A stretch of 64,000 nt of DNA. Origin: Lachnospiraceae bacterium. GTDB lineage: Bacteria; Bacillota; Clostridia; Lachnospirales; Lachnospiraceae. Numbering within the stretch: the first letter of the stretch is position 1; each line of letters opens with the position of its first letter. The notes beneath the pieces are model-generated. The model saw only the letters and a program-made list of their open reading frames with translations. It searched no databases and was not told the origin of the DNA. Positions 17,652 to 25,993 of this stretch are shown here, in pieces. The DNA is taken from contig JAFUNC010000014.1 of NCBI GenBank assembly GCA_017473115.1, positions 1 to 64,000 of the forward strand, given 5' to 3'. A program made the translations under genes and the position numbers.

Positions 17652-19139
17652 CTAAATTATAATGCATACCATACCACCGTTGGATTCGTTCACGATTTTC
17701 TGCATGGTATCCTGTAATTTCACCTGACTTTCTTCACCGATAGACATTACTTTCTGGTTAATTCCGTCCTGTACCAGTTGTTCCACAGTTTTACCGAAAA
17801 TATTGGTTTCCCAGATTCCTTCTGATTTTTCCCCTTCGGCATTGATAAAATTGATTAAATCATTTGCCTGCTCCTGTGTACCCACAATCGGCGAAATTTC
17901 ACTTTCAATATCTGCTTTAATCATGTGAATGCTGGGACTGTGCGCAATGATTTTAACACCATATTTATTGCCGTGCTTAATAATTTCGGGTTTTTCCAAT
18001 CGAATATCGGATTTTTCCGGTGTCACAACGCCATAGCCTTTGATCCGCACCGAATCCACGGCATTCTCCACCTTGGAATATTCCTGCATCTTGGCACCAA
18101 CCTGCTTTAACGTTTCAATCAACTGCCATTCATTGGTAATTTCTTTACCAAGAATATCACTTAACATTTCATAATAAAATCCGTCATCCACGGAAAGACT
18201 TAAGGATACTTTTCCGGTCGCCATATCAATGGAATCCATTTTACAATGATTTATGTATTCACTACCTAAATGCCAATCACTGTTTGCCACATCCCGCATG
18301 GTATTTAAATTTGCGGCATATTCTGCAATTCTTGCACACATATCAGCCTTTACTTTATGGTCACTTTCCAACAATTCCACCCATTTAGGCATATAAAATT
18401 CAAGTCTTGCAATCGGGAACTCATACATTACTTCCGTAAGAAGACGATGAATATCTTCTTTTTTCAACTGTGCACAATTCACGGGAATCGCTTTCACACC
18501 ATACTTTACGGTAATTTCTTCCGCAACAGCAATTGCTTCTTCACTATATGGCTTTGAAGAATTTACAATTACGAGAAACGGCTTATTTAGAGTTTTTAAT
18601 TCCGTGACGGTACGCTCTTCCGCCGCAAGATAACTTTCTCTCGGCAAATCAGAAAACGAACCGTCACAAGTCACCACAAGACCGATGGTAGAATGGTCGT
18701 TAATTACTTTCTGTGTTCCGATTTCCGCAGCCTTCGTAAAGGGGACCGACTGTTCAAACCAAGGGGTTTTTACCATACGTTCCGCTTCATTTTCCATATG
18801 ACCGGTGGCTCCCTCTACCATAAAACCAACACAATCAATCAAGCGCACCTTAATTTGAACATCATCGGTCAACTGAACTTCGGCAGCCTCTTTGGGAATG
18901 AACTTCGGCTCCGTGGTGGTAATGGTTTTACCGCCGCTGCTCTGGGGCAGTTCATCCTGAGCGCGCATACGCTCATTGGCATCCGTCATATTGGGCAGAA
19001 CCAGCAAATCCATAAAACGCTTGATAAAGGTCGACTTCCCTGTTCTGACCGGTCCTACAACACCAAGATAAATCTCTCCGTTGCAACGTTCCTGTATATC
19101 ATGATAAAGATCGAATGTATCCGTGTAATTTCTGTCCAT
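17652..19139 (-). CDS. spoIVA: Stage IV sporulation protein A (coat morphogenetic ATPase)
   Basis: A 495-residue protein (family about 492) that polymerises on the forespore surface by hydrolysing ATP and forms the basement layer of the spore coat. The N-terminal TRAFAC-type domain has Walker A GPVRTGKST (29-37), preceded by the family's opening MDRNYTDTFDLYHDIQ-type sequence. The middle and C-terminal domains are complete, ending in a hydrophobic GGMVCIII that normally promotes membrane and SpoVM association. In known systems it is expressed in the mother cell under sigma-E, and a matching promoter is visible upstream (19166-19195). This gene is the clearest sign that the organism descends from endospore formers. 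Confidence 0.98.
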   Translation of the reverse strand: MDRNYTDTFDLYHDIQERCNGEIYLGVVGPVRTGKSTFIKRFMDLLVLPNMTDANERMRAQDELPQSSGGKTITTTEPKFIPKEAAEVQLTDDVQIKVRLIDCVGFMVEGATGHMENEAERMVKTPWFEQSVPFTKAAEIGTQKVINDHSTIGLVVTCDGSFSDLPRESYLAAEERTVTELKTLNKPFLVIVNSSKPYSEEAIAVAEEITVKYGVKAIPVNCAQLKKEDIHRLLTEVMYEFPIARLEFYMPKWVELLESDHKVKADMCARIAEYAANLNTMRDVANSDWHLGSEYINHCKMDSIDMATGKVSLSLSVDDGFYYEMLSDILGKEITNEWQLIETLKQVGAKMQEYSKVENAVDSVRIKGYGVVTPEKSDIRLEKPEIIKHGNKYGVKIIAHSPSIHMIKADIESEISPIVGTQEQANDLINFINAEGEKSEGIWETNIFGKTVEQLVQDGINQKVMSIGEESQVKLQDTMQKIVNESNGGMVCIII

Positions 19140-19165
19140 AACAAACCTCCTGACTTATCTGTTAC

Positions 19166-19195
19166 AATATATGTCAGGCTTTGGATCAGTATGAC
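19166..19195 (-). promoter_or_regulatory. Sigma-E-like promoter of spoIVA
   Basis: On the minus strand GTCATA (19195-19190) is followed after 16 nt by CATATATT (19173-19166), close to the sigma-E pattern ATA-N16-18-CATACANT. It ends 26 nt before the start codon, and the RBS CAGGAGG follows. Confidence 0.65.
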
Positions 19196-19240
19196 TTAAT
19201 CATTTTTATTTTTATTCTATATGTACCCTTTTACTTTTAA

Positions 19241-19579
19241 TTATGATACCTTCATCTCACCGCAATCACATTTTTTGACAGACCCGTGATGAATCTTTTT
19301 ACACTTGGGACATTCCCATGCATCCTCAGCAAGCATACTCTTTCTATCCTTAAAATCCGAATTATAAAAAATATTCTTGGTTTCGTAACGGATAGCTTGT
19401 ATTTCTTCCAAAATCTTTGCCATTGCAAAAAAAGGAACAACAAAAATAAAGGTACAAACAAGACCAAAGAATAATGCTATATACCATGGCCAGAAATCAG
19501 CCCCTTGGCATGAAGAAATACTTACACCGGCACCTATGAATGCAGTCACCCAGCCACATGTCTTACAAATTGTTTTCAT
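19241..19579 (-). CDS. Small membrane protein with C-terminal zinc-ribbon-like segment
   Basis: A 112-residue protein. An N-terminal Cys-containing segment (KTICKTCGWVTAF) leads into a hydrophobic stretch and a strong helix around residues 29-53 (FWPWYIALFFGLVCTFIFVV). The C-terminus holds Cys pairs in WECPKCKKIHHGS and KKCDCGE, consistent with a zinc ribbon. Both termini may therefore bind metal. AAGGAGG lies 7 nt upstream of the ATG. No family is recognised. It has a separate promoter region with a 23-bp palindrome (19675-19697), so it is likely regulated on its own. Confidence 0.75.
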   Translation of the reverse strand: MKTICKTCGWVTAFIGAGVSISSCQGADFWPWYIALFFGLVCTFIFVVPFFAMAKILEEIQAIRYETKNIFYNSDFKDRKSMLAEDAWECPKCKKIHHGSVKKCDCGEMKVS

Positions 19580-19674
19580 AATTTTTCCTCCTTATAAAGG
19601 CAATTTTATACTACTTCCATCTTGCATCTCTCAAATTTGCACTATATTGGGCAAAAAATAGTATCGCTTTATTA

Positions 19675-19697
19675 AGTATTAGTATATTACTAATACT
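19675..19697. promoter_or_regulatory. 23-bp palindrome overlapping a candidate promoter
   Basis: AGTATTAGT and ACTAATACT form perfect 9-bp arms around a 5-nt centre (ATATT). It overlaps the -10 of a promoter candidate for the 112-residue membrane protein, as expected for a repressor operator. It has no T run and is very A/T-rich, so a terminator role is unlikely. Confidence 0.5.
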
Positions 19698-19721
19698 ATA
19701 TTATTAAATATAATTTGTCAC
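19693..19721 (-). promoter_or_regulatory. Candidate promoter for the zinc-ribbon membrane protein
   Basis: GTGACA (19721-19716) and TAGTAT (19698-19693) are 17 nt apart on the minus strand. The -10 is weak, and the leader would be about 110 nt. Confidence 0.4.
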
Positions 19722-19751
19722 TACATTATTTTGTATTTAGAAAATAAAAAA

Positions 19752-19776
19752 GCGATGCAAATTATCTTAGCATCGC
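19752..19776 (-). terminator. Terminator after the HAD phosphatase gene
   Basis: A perfect 7-bp stem GCGATGC/GCATCGC with an 11-nt loop, followed on the minus strand by TTTTTTATTTT, 41 nt after the stop codon. Confidence 0.93.
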
Positions 19777-19816
19777 CTCATTTATATTATTAAATTATTA
19801 TTTACACAGTTCTGCT

Positions 19817-20512
19817 CTACATCGGCTTTTCATACAACACATCATACAATTCTTTTAACGTATGAATGGTATAAGTCGGTACAATCTCCCCATACTCCGG
19901 TGTCTCCGGCACAATATGGCAGGTATCAATACCGAAATCATATCCTCCCTTAATATCAGAGGTCATAGAATCCCCCACAATAATCATACTGCTTTTATCC
20001 GGACATCCCAATTGTTCATACACATACTGAAAAAACTCATAATGCGGCTTATTATACCCAATCTCCTCCGAAACAAATACATTCTGAAAGAAAGGCAACA
20101 AGGTACAATCTTTCAATCGCTGATGCTGTACTGCCGCTGTTCCGTTGGTCACAAGACTTAAACGAAAATGTCTGCCCAGTCTTGCACACACCTCATAGGC
20201 ATCCGGCATCAGATCATGACCTTTGGCTAACTCACTCTGGTAAAACATCTCCAGAGAATCATCTCCGGGATGTTCCACATCGAAATGCTCACACATGATT
20301 TTAAAACGACAATCAATCAGTTCCGGTTTGGTAATCTCCTTACGCTCCAGTTTTTTCCATAGGCTGTCATTTAACCGGTCATAAAATGCAATACTCTCTT
20401 CACTAACCGGAAATCCGTACTTCTCATATGTTGCAATCAACGCATTTCGCTGCGCCGCTTTAAAATCAATCAAAGTCATATCCGCATCCATCAAAATATG
20501 TAAATATTTCAT
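19817..20512 (-). CDS. HAD-family hydrolase, YjjG-type (noncanonical 5'-nucleotidase)
   Basis: A 231-residue haloacid-dehalogenase phosphatase. Motif I is DADMT (residues 9-13), motif II is the T of LVTNGTA, motif III includes the Lys of GYNKPHYEFF, and motif IV is IVGDSMTSDIKGG. The overall layout and sequence (DFKAAQRNAL, GYDFGIDTCH) match the YjjG/YfnB group, which dephosphorylates nucleoside monophosphates including unusual pyrimidines and so cleans the nucleotide pool. The gene is flanked by its own terminator (19752-19776) and the terminator of the upstream gene (20579-20608), so it is monocistronic. Substrate assignment rests on family resemblance. Confidence 0.88.
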   Translation of the reverse strand: MKYLHILMDADMTLIDFKAAQRNALIATYEKYGFPVSEESIAFYDRLNDSLWKKLERKEITKPELIDCRFKIMCEHFDVEHPGDDSLEMFYQSELAKGHDLMPDAYEVCARLGRHFRLSLVTNGTAAVQHQRLKDCTLLPFFQNVFVSEEIGYNKPHYEFFQYVYEQLGCPDKSSMIIVGDSMTSDIKGGYDFGIDTCHIVPETPEYGEIVPTYTIHTLKELYDVLYEKPM

Positions 20513-20578
20513 TCGTTTAACCTCTCTTTTTCGGTTTCCAACATTATAGAAATAATTATAAACTATTTTATCATAAAA

Positions 20579-20608
20579 ATATAGTGCAATCCCAAGACTG
20601 CACTATAT
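20579..20608 (-). terminator. Terminator after the 82-residue hypothetical gene
   Basis: A perfect 10-bp stem ATATAGTGCA/TGCACTATAT with a 10-nt loop, followed by TTTTTATG on the minus strand and 11 nt after the stop codon. Confidence 0.85.
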
Positions 20609-20619
20609 CATTTCTTTGA

Positions 20620-20868
20620 TTATCTTTTTTCAGGTTCTTCTTCATCAAATTCAATCTGAAGAAAATATCCTCGGGGTGTATCCAAAATATCCCTTACAAT
20701 ACCTTCACGGCTTTTTAAACGCTCATAATAAGCATAGTTCCCTGACATAGCAATGGCAGGCTCGGCCGTATAATAATAACTGGACGGCAAAACACCTTCC
20801 GTCACTTTTACGGTATCACCGATAGACACCAAATTCTCACGTTCCATTTTAAATTCCATTAAACGCAT
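20620..20868 (-). CDS. 82-residue conserved-looking hypothetical protein
   Basis: A small soluble protein with no motif I recognise. The middle alternates short beta-prone stretches (VSIGDTVKVTEG, EGIVRDIL, YFLQIEFDE), reminiscent of small SH3-like barrels, and it has many Tyr residues (SSYYYTAEP, NYAYYERL). The tail is acidic then basic. AGGGGG lies 6 nt before the ATG at 20868, supporting the start. It begins 10 nt after the stop of the polytopic membrane protein and is followed by a terminator, so it is the last gene of that transcript. Confidence 0.7.
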   Translation of the reverse strand: MRLMEFKMERENLVSIGDTVKVTEGVLPSSYYYTAEPAIAMSGNYAYYERLKSREGIVRDILDTPRGYFLQIEFDEEEPEKR

Positions 20869-20878
20869 ACGTTTCCCC

Positions 20879-22654
20879 CTATTTACTCTTTAATAATATA
20901 CCTGTCAAAAACGGTACCGTAAACACAATCGGGAACCCGTATCTTGGATGTAACAGGCACGCCGGTGATGCAATACAAACCAATAAACTCATAAATAACG
21001 GTAACATAAAAATCAAAACTTTATTTATTTTCTTGGTCTTCAGCAAGCGAATCGTAAGAATTACCATCCACCAGACATAAATTGCCACATTTTCGAGCCA
21101 TCCAACCAAAGGACAGGCACTTAAAAACGCAAACCACTCTTCTACGGTTTCCGTATTATCTCCCCATCTGGGCGGATAAAAAATATTCAAATAACATTCA
21201 TATCGGATGGAATTATTCAATCCGATATCAAACCATCCGTAAGCATGATTTAATGCCGCCTCAATATATACTCCCGGATGTTTAAAGAACATTGTAAACC
21301 ATACACCCAGATAGCACATAATATCCGCAGTCGTGCAATCTTCAATATATGCTCTCTTCATCGGATCAGAAAGATTCGGTTCGTATATTGCGCCTAAATC
21401 CTGGGAAATGTCCAATACTTTACCAATCTCTTCCCATTCCGCTTCCGTAATATCATAACCGTAATCTCTGATATAACGGGCGGTCTGTTGAAAAGGAATG
21501 GATAATGCTTCCTTTCCGTTAATCGTATGTGCATCCAATATGTTGGTGAGACTTGTGCTGATAATATAAAACAAAACAAAGGGCAATACACAATACATTG
21601 CCAGAATTGTCAGTTTCTTTTTTATTTTAATATTTTTATTGGTAATATAAAAAACAACCAAACCAATCACTGTACTTCCTACGACAATCGGTCCGTTATT
21701 TCGAAACAACATAACCAAAAGTCCGGATAACACAACCTGAATACTGTTTTTTACCGTTAATTTCTCCGGAGAATCCAAAAGCATCTCTATTAAAAATACA
21801 AAATAAAGTAGAATCCAGGTGTTAAATAAACTGTCTTTTACCGTCATGGATGCAAAATTGGAATATAACGGTGCAAAGCAATAAATACCTAAAAGAATCA
21901 GTGCATACATTTTGTGCACGCCTCTTTTGTACAATACCTTCACACTGTATCCCATGACCAAAGCCATAATGCTGCTCTGAACCAAAATTTGTAGAAACAG
22001 ACCTCTGTTGTAAGAACCCAGTACATTGTCTCCCAAATTCAGAAACAGCCCCAAAAACAACGTATGTGTAAGCGGATGGATATTATCATATTCATATCTT
22101 CCGATTACCTGTTGCATCTGGTAAGAAGAATCACCTGTATATCCGCCGGGATATGAAAGAATGATAATCGGCAACCATGTTAATAAGATAATGCCTGCCA
22201 ATTTCAGTAAACTGTATTTTCCGAAGAAAAATTTCTCTGCTTTTTCCGGAATGCTTCCCGTGCTCTCCAATCGGATAAAAGCCTTATATACCAGTAAATA
22301 GATATGAAAGAACAGATAACTCAATCCAATCATACATAATACAAAATACACGATTCTTCGTCCGGAACCGAACACCATCATAGACGAATCGTAATAATAA
22401 TAACTTTTACCCACCAGCATAAAAAATGCAGTTCCCAAGGAAGGAATCCACAACCAATGATTTACCTCTAACTCTTTCGACTCAAGAAACAGATAAAAAA
22501 TAATAAACACAACCGTTTCAATCACCGGAAGAATACTATACTGTCCGGGAATATTATCAAAATTAACGGTCAGTGCTATCGCCGCAAGCAAGGCAGCGAA
22601 AAATATTCTTAAATATCTGAGTATAGGATATTTTTTTTCAATTGTAATTTTCAC
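20879..22654 (-). CDS. Polytopic membrane protein, DUF6020/GT-C-like
   Basis: A 591-residue protein with about twelve hydrophobic helices and a large periplasm-facing loop near residues 390-500. The segment PGGYTGDSSYQMQQ followed by NIHPLTHTLF recalls the acidic first loop of GT-C glycosyltransferases, and the overall pattern resembles the DUF6020 family found in Lachnospiraceae and related bacteria. Lipid-linked sugar transfer to a surface polymer is a reasonable hypothesis but is not shown. The GTG at 22654 is selected because AAGGAG lies 8 nt upstream; the ATG at 22672 precedes that Shine-Dalgarno sequence. It is 57 nt downstream of gpsA on the same strand. Confidence 0.75.
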   Translation of the reverse strand: MKITIEKKYPILRYLRIFFAALLAAIALTVNFDNIPGQYSILPVIETVVFIIFYLFLESKELEVNHWLWIPSLGTAFFMLVGKSYYYYDSSMMVFGSGRRIVYFVLCMIGLSYLFFHIYLLVYKAFIRLESTGSIPEKAEKFFFGKYSLLKLAGIILLTWLPIIILSYPGGYTGDSSYQMQQVIGRYEYDNIHPLTHTLFLGLFLNLGDNVLGSYNRGLFLQILVQSSIMALVMGYSVKVLYKRGVHKMYALILLGIYCFAPLYSNFASMTVKDSLFNTWILLYFVFLIEMLLDSPEKLTVKNSIQVVLSGLLVMLFRNNGPIVVGSTVIGLVVFYITNKNIKIKKKLTILAMYCVLPFVLFYIISTSLTNILDAHTINGKEALSIPFQQTARYIRDYGYDITEAEWEEIGKVLDISQDLGAIYEPNLSDPMKRAYIEDCTTADIMCYLGVWFTMFFKHPGVYIEAALNHAYGWFDIGLNNSIRYECYLNIFYPPRWGDNTETVEEWFAFLSACPLVGWLENVAIYVWWMVILTIRLLKTKKINKVLIFMLPLFMSLLVCIASPACLLHPRYGFPIVFTVPFLTGILLKSK

Positions 22655-22710
22655 AGTACGCTCTCCTTGCATATTATCTTACGTTTCTCAAGACATCAGA
22701 CTTAAACTAC

Positions 22711-23721
22711 CTAATTCCATGCTCCGTCAATGATTTCTATCTTTTTATCTCGAAGCATCAATTCTTTTACTGCCTGATCTGCAGGCTGACCATCAAAAAG
22801 AATTGCATTCACCTGCTCCACAATTGGCATATCTACTTCATATTTTTTAGCCAGAGCAATGGCAGCTTTGGCAGAATGTACACCTTCTACTACCATTTTT
22901 ACTTCCTTCATGGCTTCATCCATGGAATATCCCTGACCGATTAACATACCTGCCTTACGATTTCTGGAATGCTGACTTGCACAGGTTACAATCAAATCAC
23001 CTACACCGGACAATCCATAAAAGGTCTCAAACTTTCCCCCCATAGTCATACCCAAACGTGCAATTTCATTAATACCTCGGGTAATCAATGCTGCCTTGGT
23101 ATTGTCACCATAGCCCAATCCGTCCGCAATGCCGGCTGCAAGCGCAACAACATTCTTCAATGCTGCACCGATTTCAATACCAAGTACATCCGGACTTGTA
23201 TAAACACGAAATACTTCACTCATAAAAAGATTCTGTATATATTCCGCAGTCTCTTTACTTCTTGCACCAACAACAATCGTGGTGGGAATCTGACGTCCTA
23301 CTTCTTCCGCATGTGAAGGTCCCGATAATACAGCCACATCTGCATCGGGAAGTTCATCTTCAATAACACCTGACAAGGTGGTAAGTGTCTTTTCTTCAAT
23401 TCCTTTAGCAACATTTACAATAATCTGACCTTTACGTAAAAATTCCTTCATCCTTGCTGCCGTACTTCTTACAAAAGGCGAAGGAACCGCCAGAACCAAA
23501 ATATCCTTATTCTTCATAGTTGCTTCCAAGTCTGTTGTAAAAATCATTTCCTCAGGCAATGCTACACCGGGCAATTTATCCTTATGTTCTCTTTCGGTCT
23601 GAAGCATTCTAATTTCATCTTCCAACGCTGACCATACCGTAATATCGTTTCCATTATTGTATAACAATTTTGCCAATGCAATACCCCAACTGCCGGCACC
23701 AATCATACCAACTTTTGCCAT
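22711..23721 (-). CDS. gpsA: Glycerol-3-phosphate dehydrogenase [NAD(P)+]
   Basis: Reduces dihydroxyacetone phosphate to sn-glycerol 3-phosphate, the backbone for phospholipids. The Rossmann motif GAGSWGIALA opens the protein, SGPSHAEEV and the catalytic-lysine region GAALKNVVALAAGI are present, and the C-terminal helix domain contains SGVGDLIVTCAS and the RNRKAGMLIGQG phosphate-binding region. At 336 residues the length is standard. It directly follows plsY, whose product uses glycerol 3-phosphate, and der, in the widely conserved order der-plsY-gpsA. The ribosome site AGAGGAT precedes the ATG. Confidence 0.97.
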   Translation of the reverse strand: MAKVGMIGAGSWGIALAKLLYNNGNDITVWSALEDEIRMLQTEREHKDKLPGVALPEEMIFTTDLEATMKNKDILVLAVPSPFVRSTAARMKEFLRKGQIIVNVAKGIEEKTLTTLSGVIEDELPDADVAVLSGPSHAEEVGRQIPTTIVVGARSKETAEYIQNLFMSEVFRVYTSPDVLGIEIGAALKNVVALAAGIADGLGYGDNTKAALITRGINEIARLGMTMGGKFETFYGLSGVGDLIVTCASQHSRNRKAGMLIGQGYSMDEAMKEVKMVVEGVHSAKAAIALAKKYEVDMPIVEQVNAILFDGQPADQAVKELMLRDKKIEIIDGAWN

Positions 23722-23772
23722 ATTAATTATCCTCTTTCTGTTTTGAAGTATTTACTTCTTCCATTTTTTCTT

Positions 23773-24576
23773 TTACTTCTTCCGTTTTTCCCGAATGTCT
23801 TCTTTTACTTCTTCGACCTTCTCTTTGATTTCCTCAATCTCTTCTTTGATTTCCTCAATAACTTCTTCTTTTTTATTTGCAAGAGTTTCGGATTTATCTT
23901 TGACTACCTCGCCGAGTTCACCGTCTTTTTTTGTCTTCTTTAAGATGGTTTTCCGCTCTTCACCTTTTATCAGACGCTTAATATTCTCTCTGTGCTGGAA
24001 CAATGCAAGGGCTGTTAAAAGAGCCGCAACAATATACATTTCAATCAGCATAGGCTGGCTCATACCAAGCAGTCCGCTTTGTCCAAAAATTACCAACTGC
24101 GCCATAAAGCCCAAATACAGAAAAATCGACGCCAATGATACATAATGTGTCAAGAAAAAGATTCCGAAGAAAATAACCACAGACGCCGGAATAATTCCCC
24201 AATAGAAAGATAAAATCATCGCACCCGAACATGCAATTCCCTTACCTCCCTTAAATTTCATATAAAAAGGATAATCGTGTCCGAGAATAACTCCCGCTCC
24301 GGTATAAATTCTTAAAAGATAGTCCATATCAGGGAAAAACCAGTGAAAAATCAACCATGTTAAAAGGATTGCAAAAAATGTTTTTAACATATCACCTGCT
24401 AAAACAATGGCTCCTGCTTTTCTTCCCATTACTCTTAAAGTATTTGTAGTTCCCGCGTTACCGCTTCCGTGTTCTCTTACATCAATGCCTCTCGCTTTAC
24501 CGTAAAGATAGGAGGTTGATATGGAACCCAGACCATAACCAATCAGCAAACATAAAACTCTTGCAAGAATTGTCAT
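23773..24576 (-). CDS. plsY: Glycerol-3-phosphate acyltransferase PlsY with charged C-terminal extension
   Basis: Membrane enzyme that transfers an acyl group from acyl-phosphate to glycerol 3-phosphate, the first step of phospholipid synthesis. Residues 1-205 are the usual five-helix core with motif 1 GSGNAGTTNTLR (36-49 region), motif 2 GHDYPFYMKFKGGKGIA and motif 3 around FGQSGLLGMSQP. The family normally ends near residue 200-210. Here a 57-residue extension (211-267) of alternating Glu and Lys (EEIKEEIEEIKEKVEE) follows, predicted to form a long charged helix or coiled coil in the cytoplasm. The start overlaps the der stop by one base (TAATG), so the genes are coupled. Confidence 0.93.
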   Translation of the reverse strand: MTILARVLCLLIGYGLGSISTSYLYGKARGIDVREHGSGNAGTTNTLRVMGRKAGAIVLAGDMLKTFFAILLTWLIFHWFFPDMDYLLRIYTGAGVILGHDYPFYMKFKGGKGIACSGAMILSFYWGIIPASVVIFFGIFFLTHYVSLASIFLYLGFMAQLVIFGQSGLLGMSQPMLIEMYIVAALLTALALFQHRENIKRLIKGEERKTILKKTKKDGELGEVVKDKSETLANKKEEVIEEIKEEIEEIKEKVEEVKEDIREKRKK

Positions 24577-25913
24577 TATGAATCTTCCTTCCTTTCCCTA
24601 ATAATGAAATGCAACGGTGTCCCCCTAAAACCAAATGCATCTCTGATTCTGTTTTCAATATATCTGGTATATGAAAAATGCATTAATTCTTTGTCATTTA
24701 CAAAAATAACAAAGGTGGGCGGCTTTACCGCAACCTGGGTAATATAAAACAGTTTTAATCGTTTACCCTTATCGGTAGGCGGCTGTTGCATTGCTACCGC
24801 TTCCGTCATAATTTCATTTAACACACCGGTTGCCACGCGTAAAGCATGATTTTCCATAACCATATCAATGGTTTCATACAATTTAGGCAAACGCTGTCCT
24901 GTTTTTGCCGAAATAAACATAATCTCTGCATATGGCATAAATGCCAACATATCACGAATTTCTGCCGTAAATTTATTGGTGGTTTTATCATCTTTTTCAA
25001 TAGCATCCCACTTATTCACTGCAATGATAATACCTTTACCGCGTTCATGGGCAATGCCTGCAATCTTGGTATCCTGATCTGTCACACCTTCCGTGGCATC
25101 AATAACAAGCACCACCACATCCGCACGTTCCACCGCGCTGACGGTTCGCACAATCATAAAATGCTCCAGTTCTTCTTTGATTTTATTCTTACGACGTACA
25201 CCGGCAGTATCAATCAAAACATATTCCTTGCCGTTATATGTCACTTCGGTATCCACCGCATCACGTGTCGTTCCCGCAATATCGGATACGATTACACGAT
25301 TCTCGCCAACCAACTTATTGATAATGGACGACTTACCCACATTCGGTTTACCGACAATGGCAATTTTGGGTCTTTCATCCTCTTCTTCCGTAAATGCATC
25401 CTCCGGGATATATTCCAAAACCTTGTCCAGCATATCCCCGATGCCTAATCTATTCGCAGCAGAAATAGGAATCGGATCCCCAATTCCCAAATTATAAAAT
25501 TCATATACATCCGCCATATACTTTTCAAAACTGTCAACCTTATTCACGATTAGAAGTACAGGCTTTTTACTGCGGCGAAGCATATCCGCCACTTTGGCAT
25601 CCGCGTCCACAAGTCCCTGTTTTACATCCACAAGGAACAAAATAACATCCGCTGTCATAATGGCAATTTCAGCCTGTTCACGCATTTGGGATAAAATAAT
25701 ATCCTTGCTGTCAGGCTCAATACCGCCGGTATCAATCAATGTTAAACTTTTATCCAACCAGGTAATATCTGCATAAATTCGGTCACGTGTAATACCGGGA
25801 GTATCTTTCACAATGGAAATTCTCTCTCCGGCAAGTACGTTAAACAATGTAGACTTACCAACGTTCGGGCGTCCGACTACCGCCACAATCGGTTTCTTTT
25901 TCTTTTTAGCCAT
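24576..25913 (-). CDS. der: Ribosome biogenesis GTPase Der (EngA)
   Basis: Essential GTPase with two tandem G domains that helps assemble the 50S subunit. G1 of domain 1 is GRPNVGKST and of domain 2 is GKPNVGKSS. The G3 motifs are DTGG and DTAG and the G4 motifs NKVD and NKWD. A KH-like C-terminal domain ends near FRGTPLHFIIRER. The start is set at the ATG at 25913 (MAKKKKKPIVAVVG) because AGGAAGG lies 6 nt upstream; the longer form begins before this Shine-Dalgarno. The 445-residue length matches the family. It leads der-plsY-gpsA and follows the radical SAM gene by 80 nt. Confidence 0.98.
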   Translation of the reverse strand: MAKKKKKPIVAVVGRPNVGKSTLFNVLAGERISIVKDTPGITRDRIYADITWLDKSLTLIDTGGIEPDSKDIILSQMREQAEIAIMTADVILFLVDVKQGLVDADAKVADMLRRSKKPVLLIVNKVDSFEKYMADVYEFYNLGIGDPIPISAANRLGIGDMLDKVLEYIPEDAFTEEEDERPKIAIVGKPNVGKSSIINKLVGENRVIVSDIAGTTRDAVDTEVTYNGKEYVLIDTAGVRRKNKIKEELEHFMIVRTVSAVERADVVVLVIDATEGVTDQDTKIAGIAHERGKGIIIAVNKWDAIEKDDKTTNKFTAEIRDMLAFMPYAEIMFISAKTGQRLPKLYETIDMVMENHALRVATGVLNEIMTEAVAMQQPPTDKGKRLKLFYITQVAVKPPTFVIFVNDKELMHFSYTRYIENRIRDAFGFRGTPLHFIIRERKEDS

Positions 25914-25993
25914 ATAAAACCTTCCTATTTTTACCAATCGGTAACTATAATCTTACCTTTATTAAAACGAAATATAAACGTTATATCCGTTAT

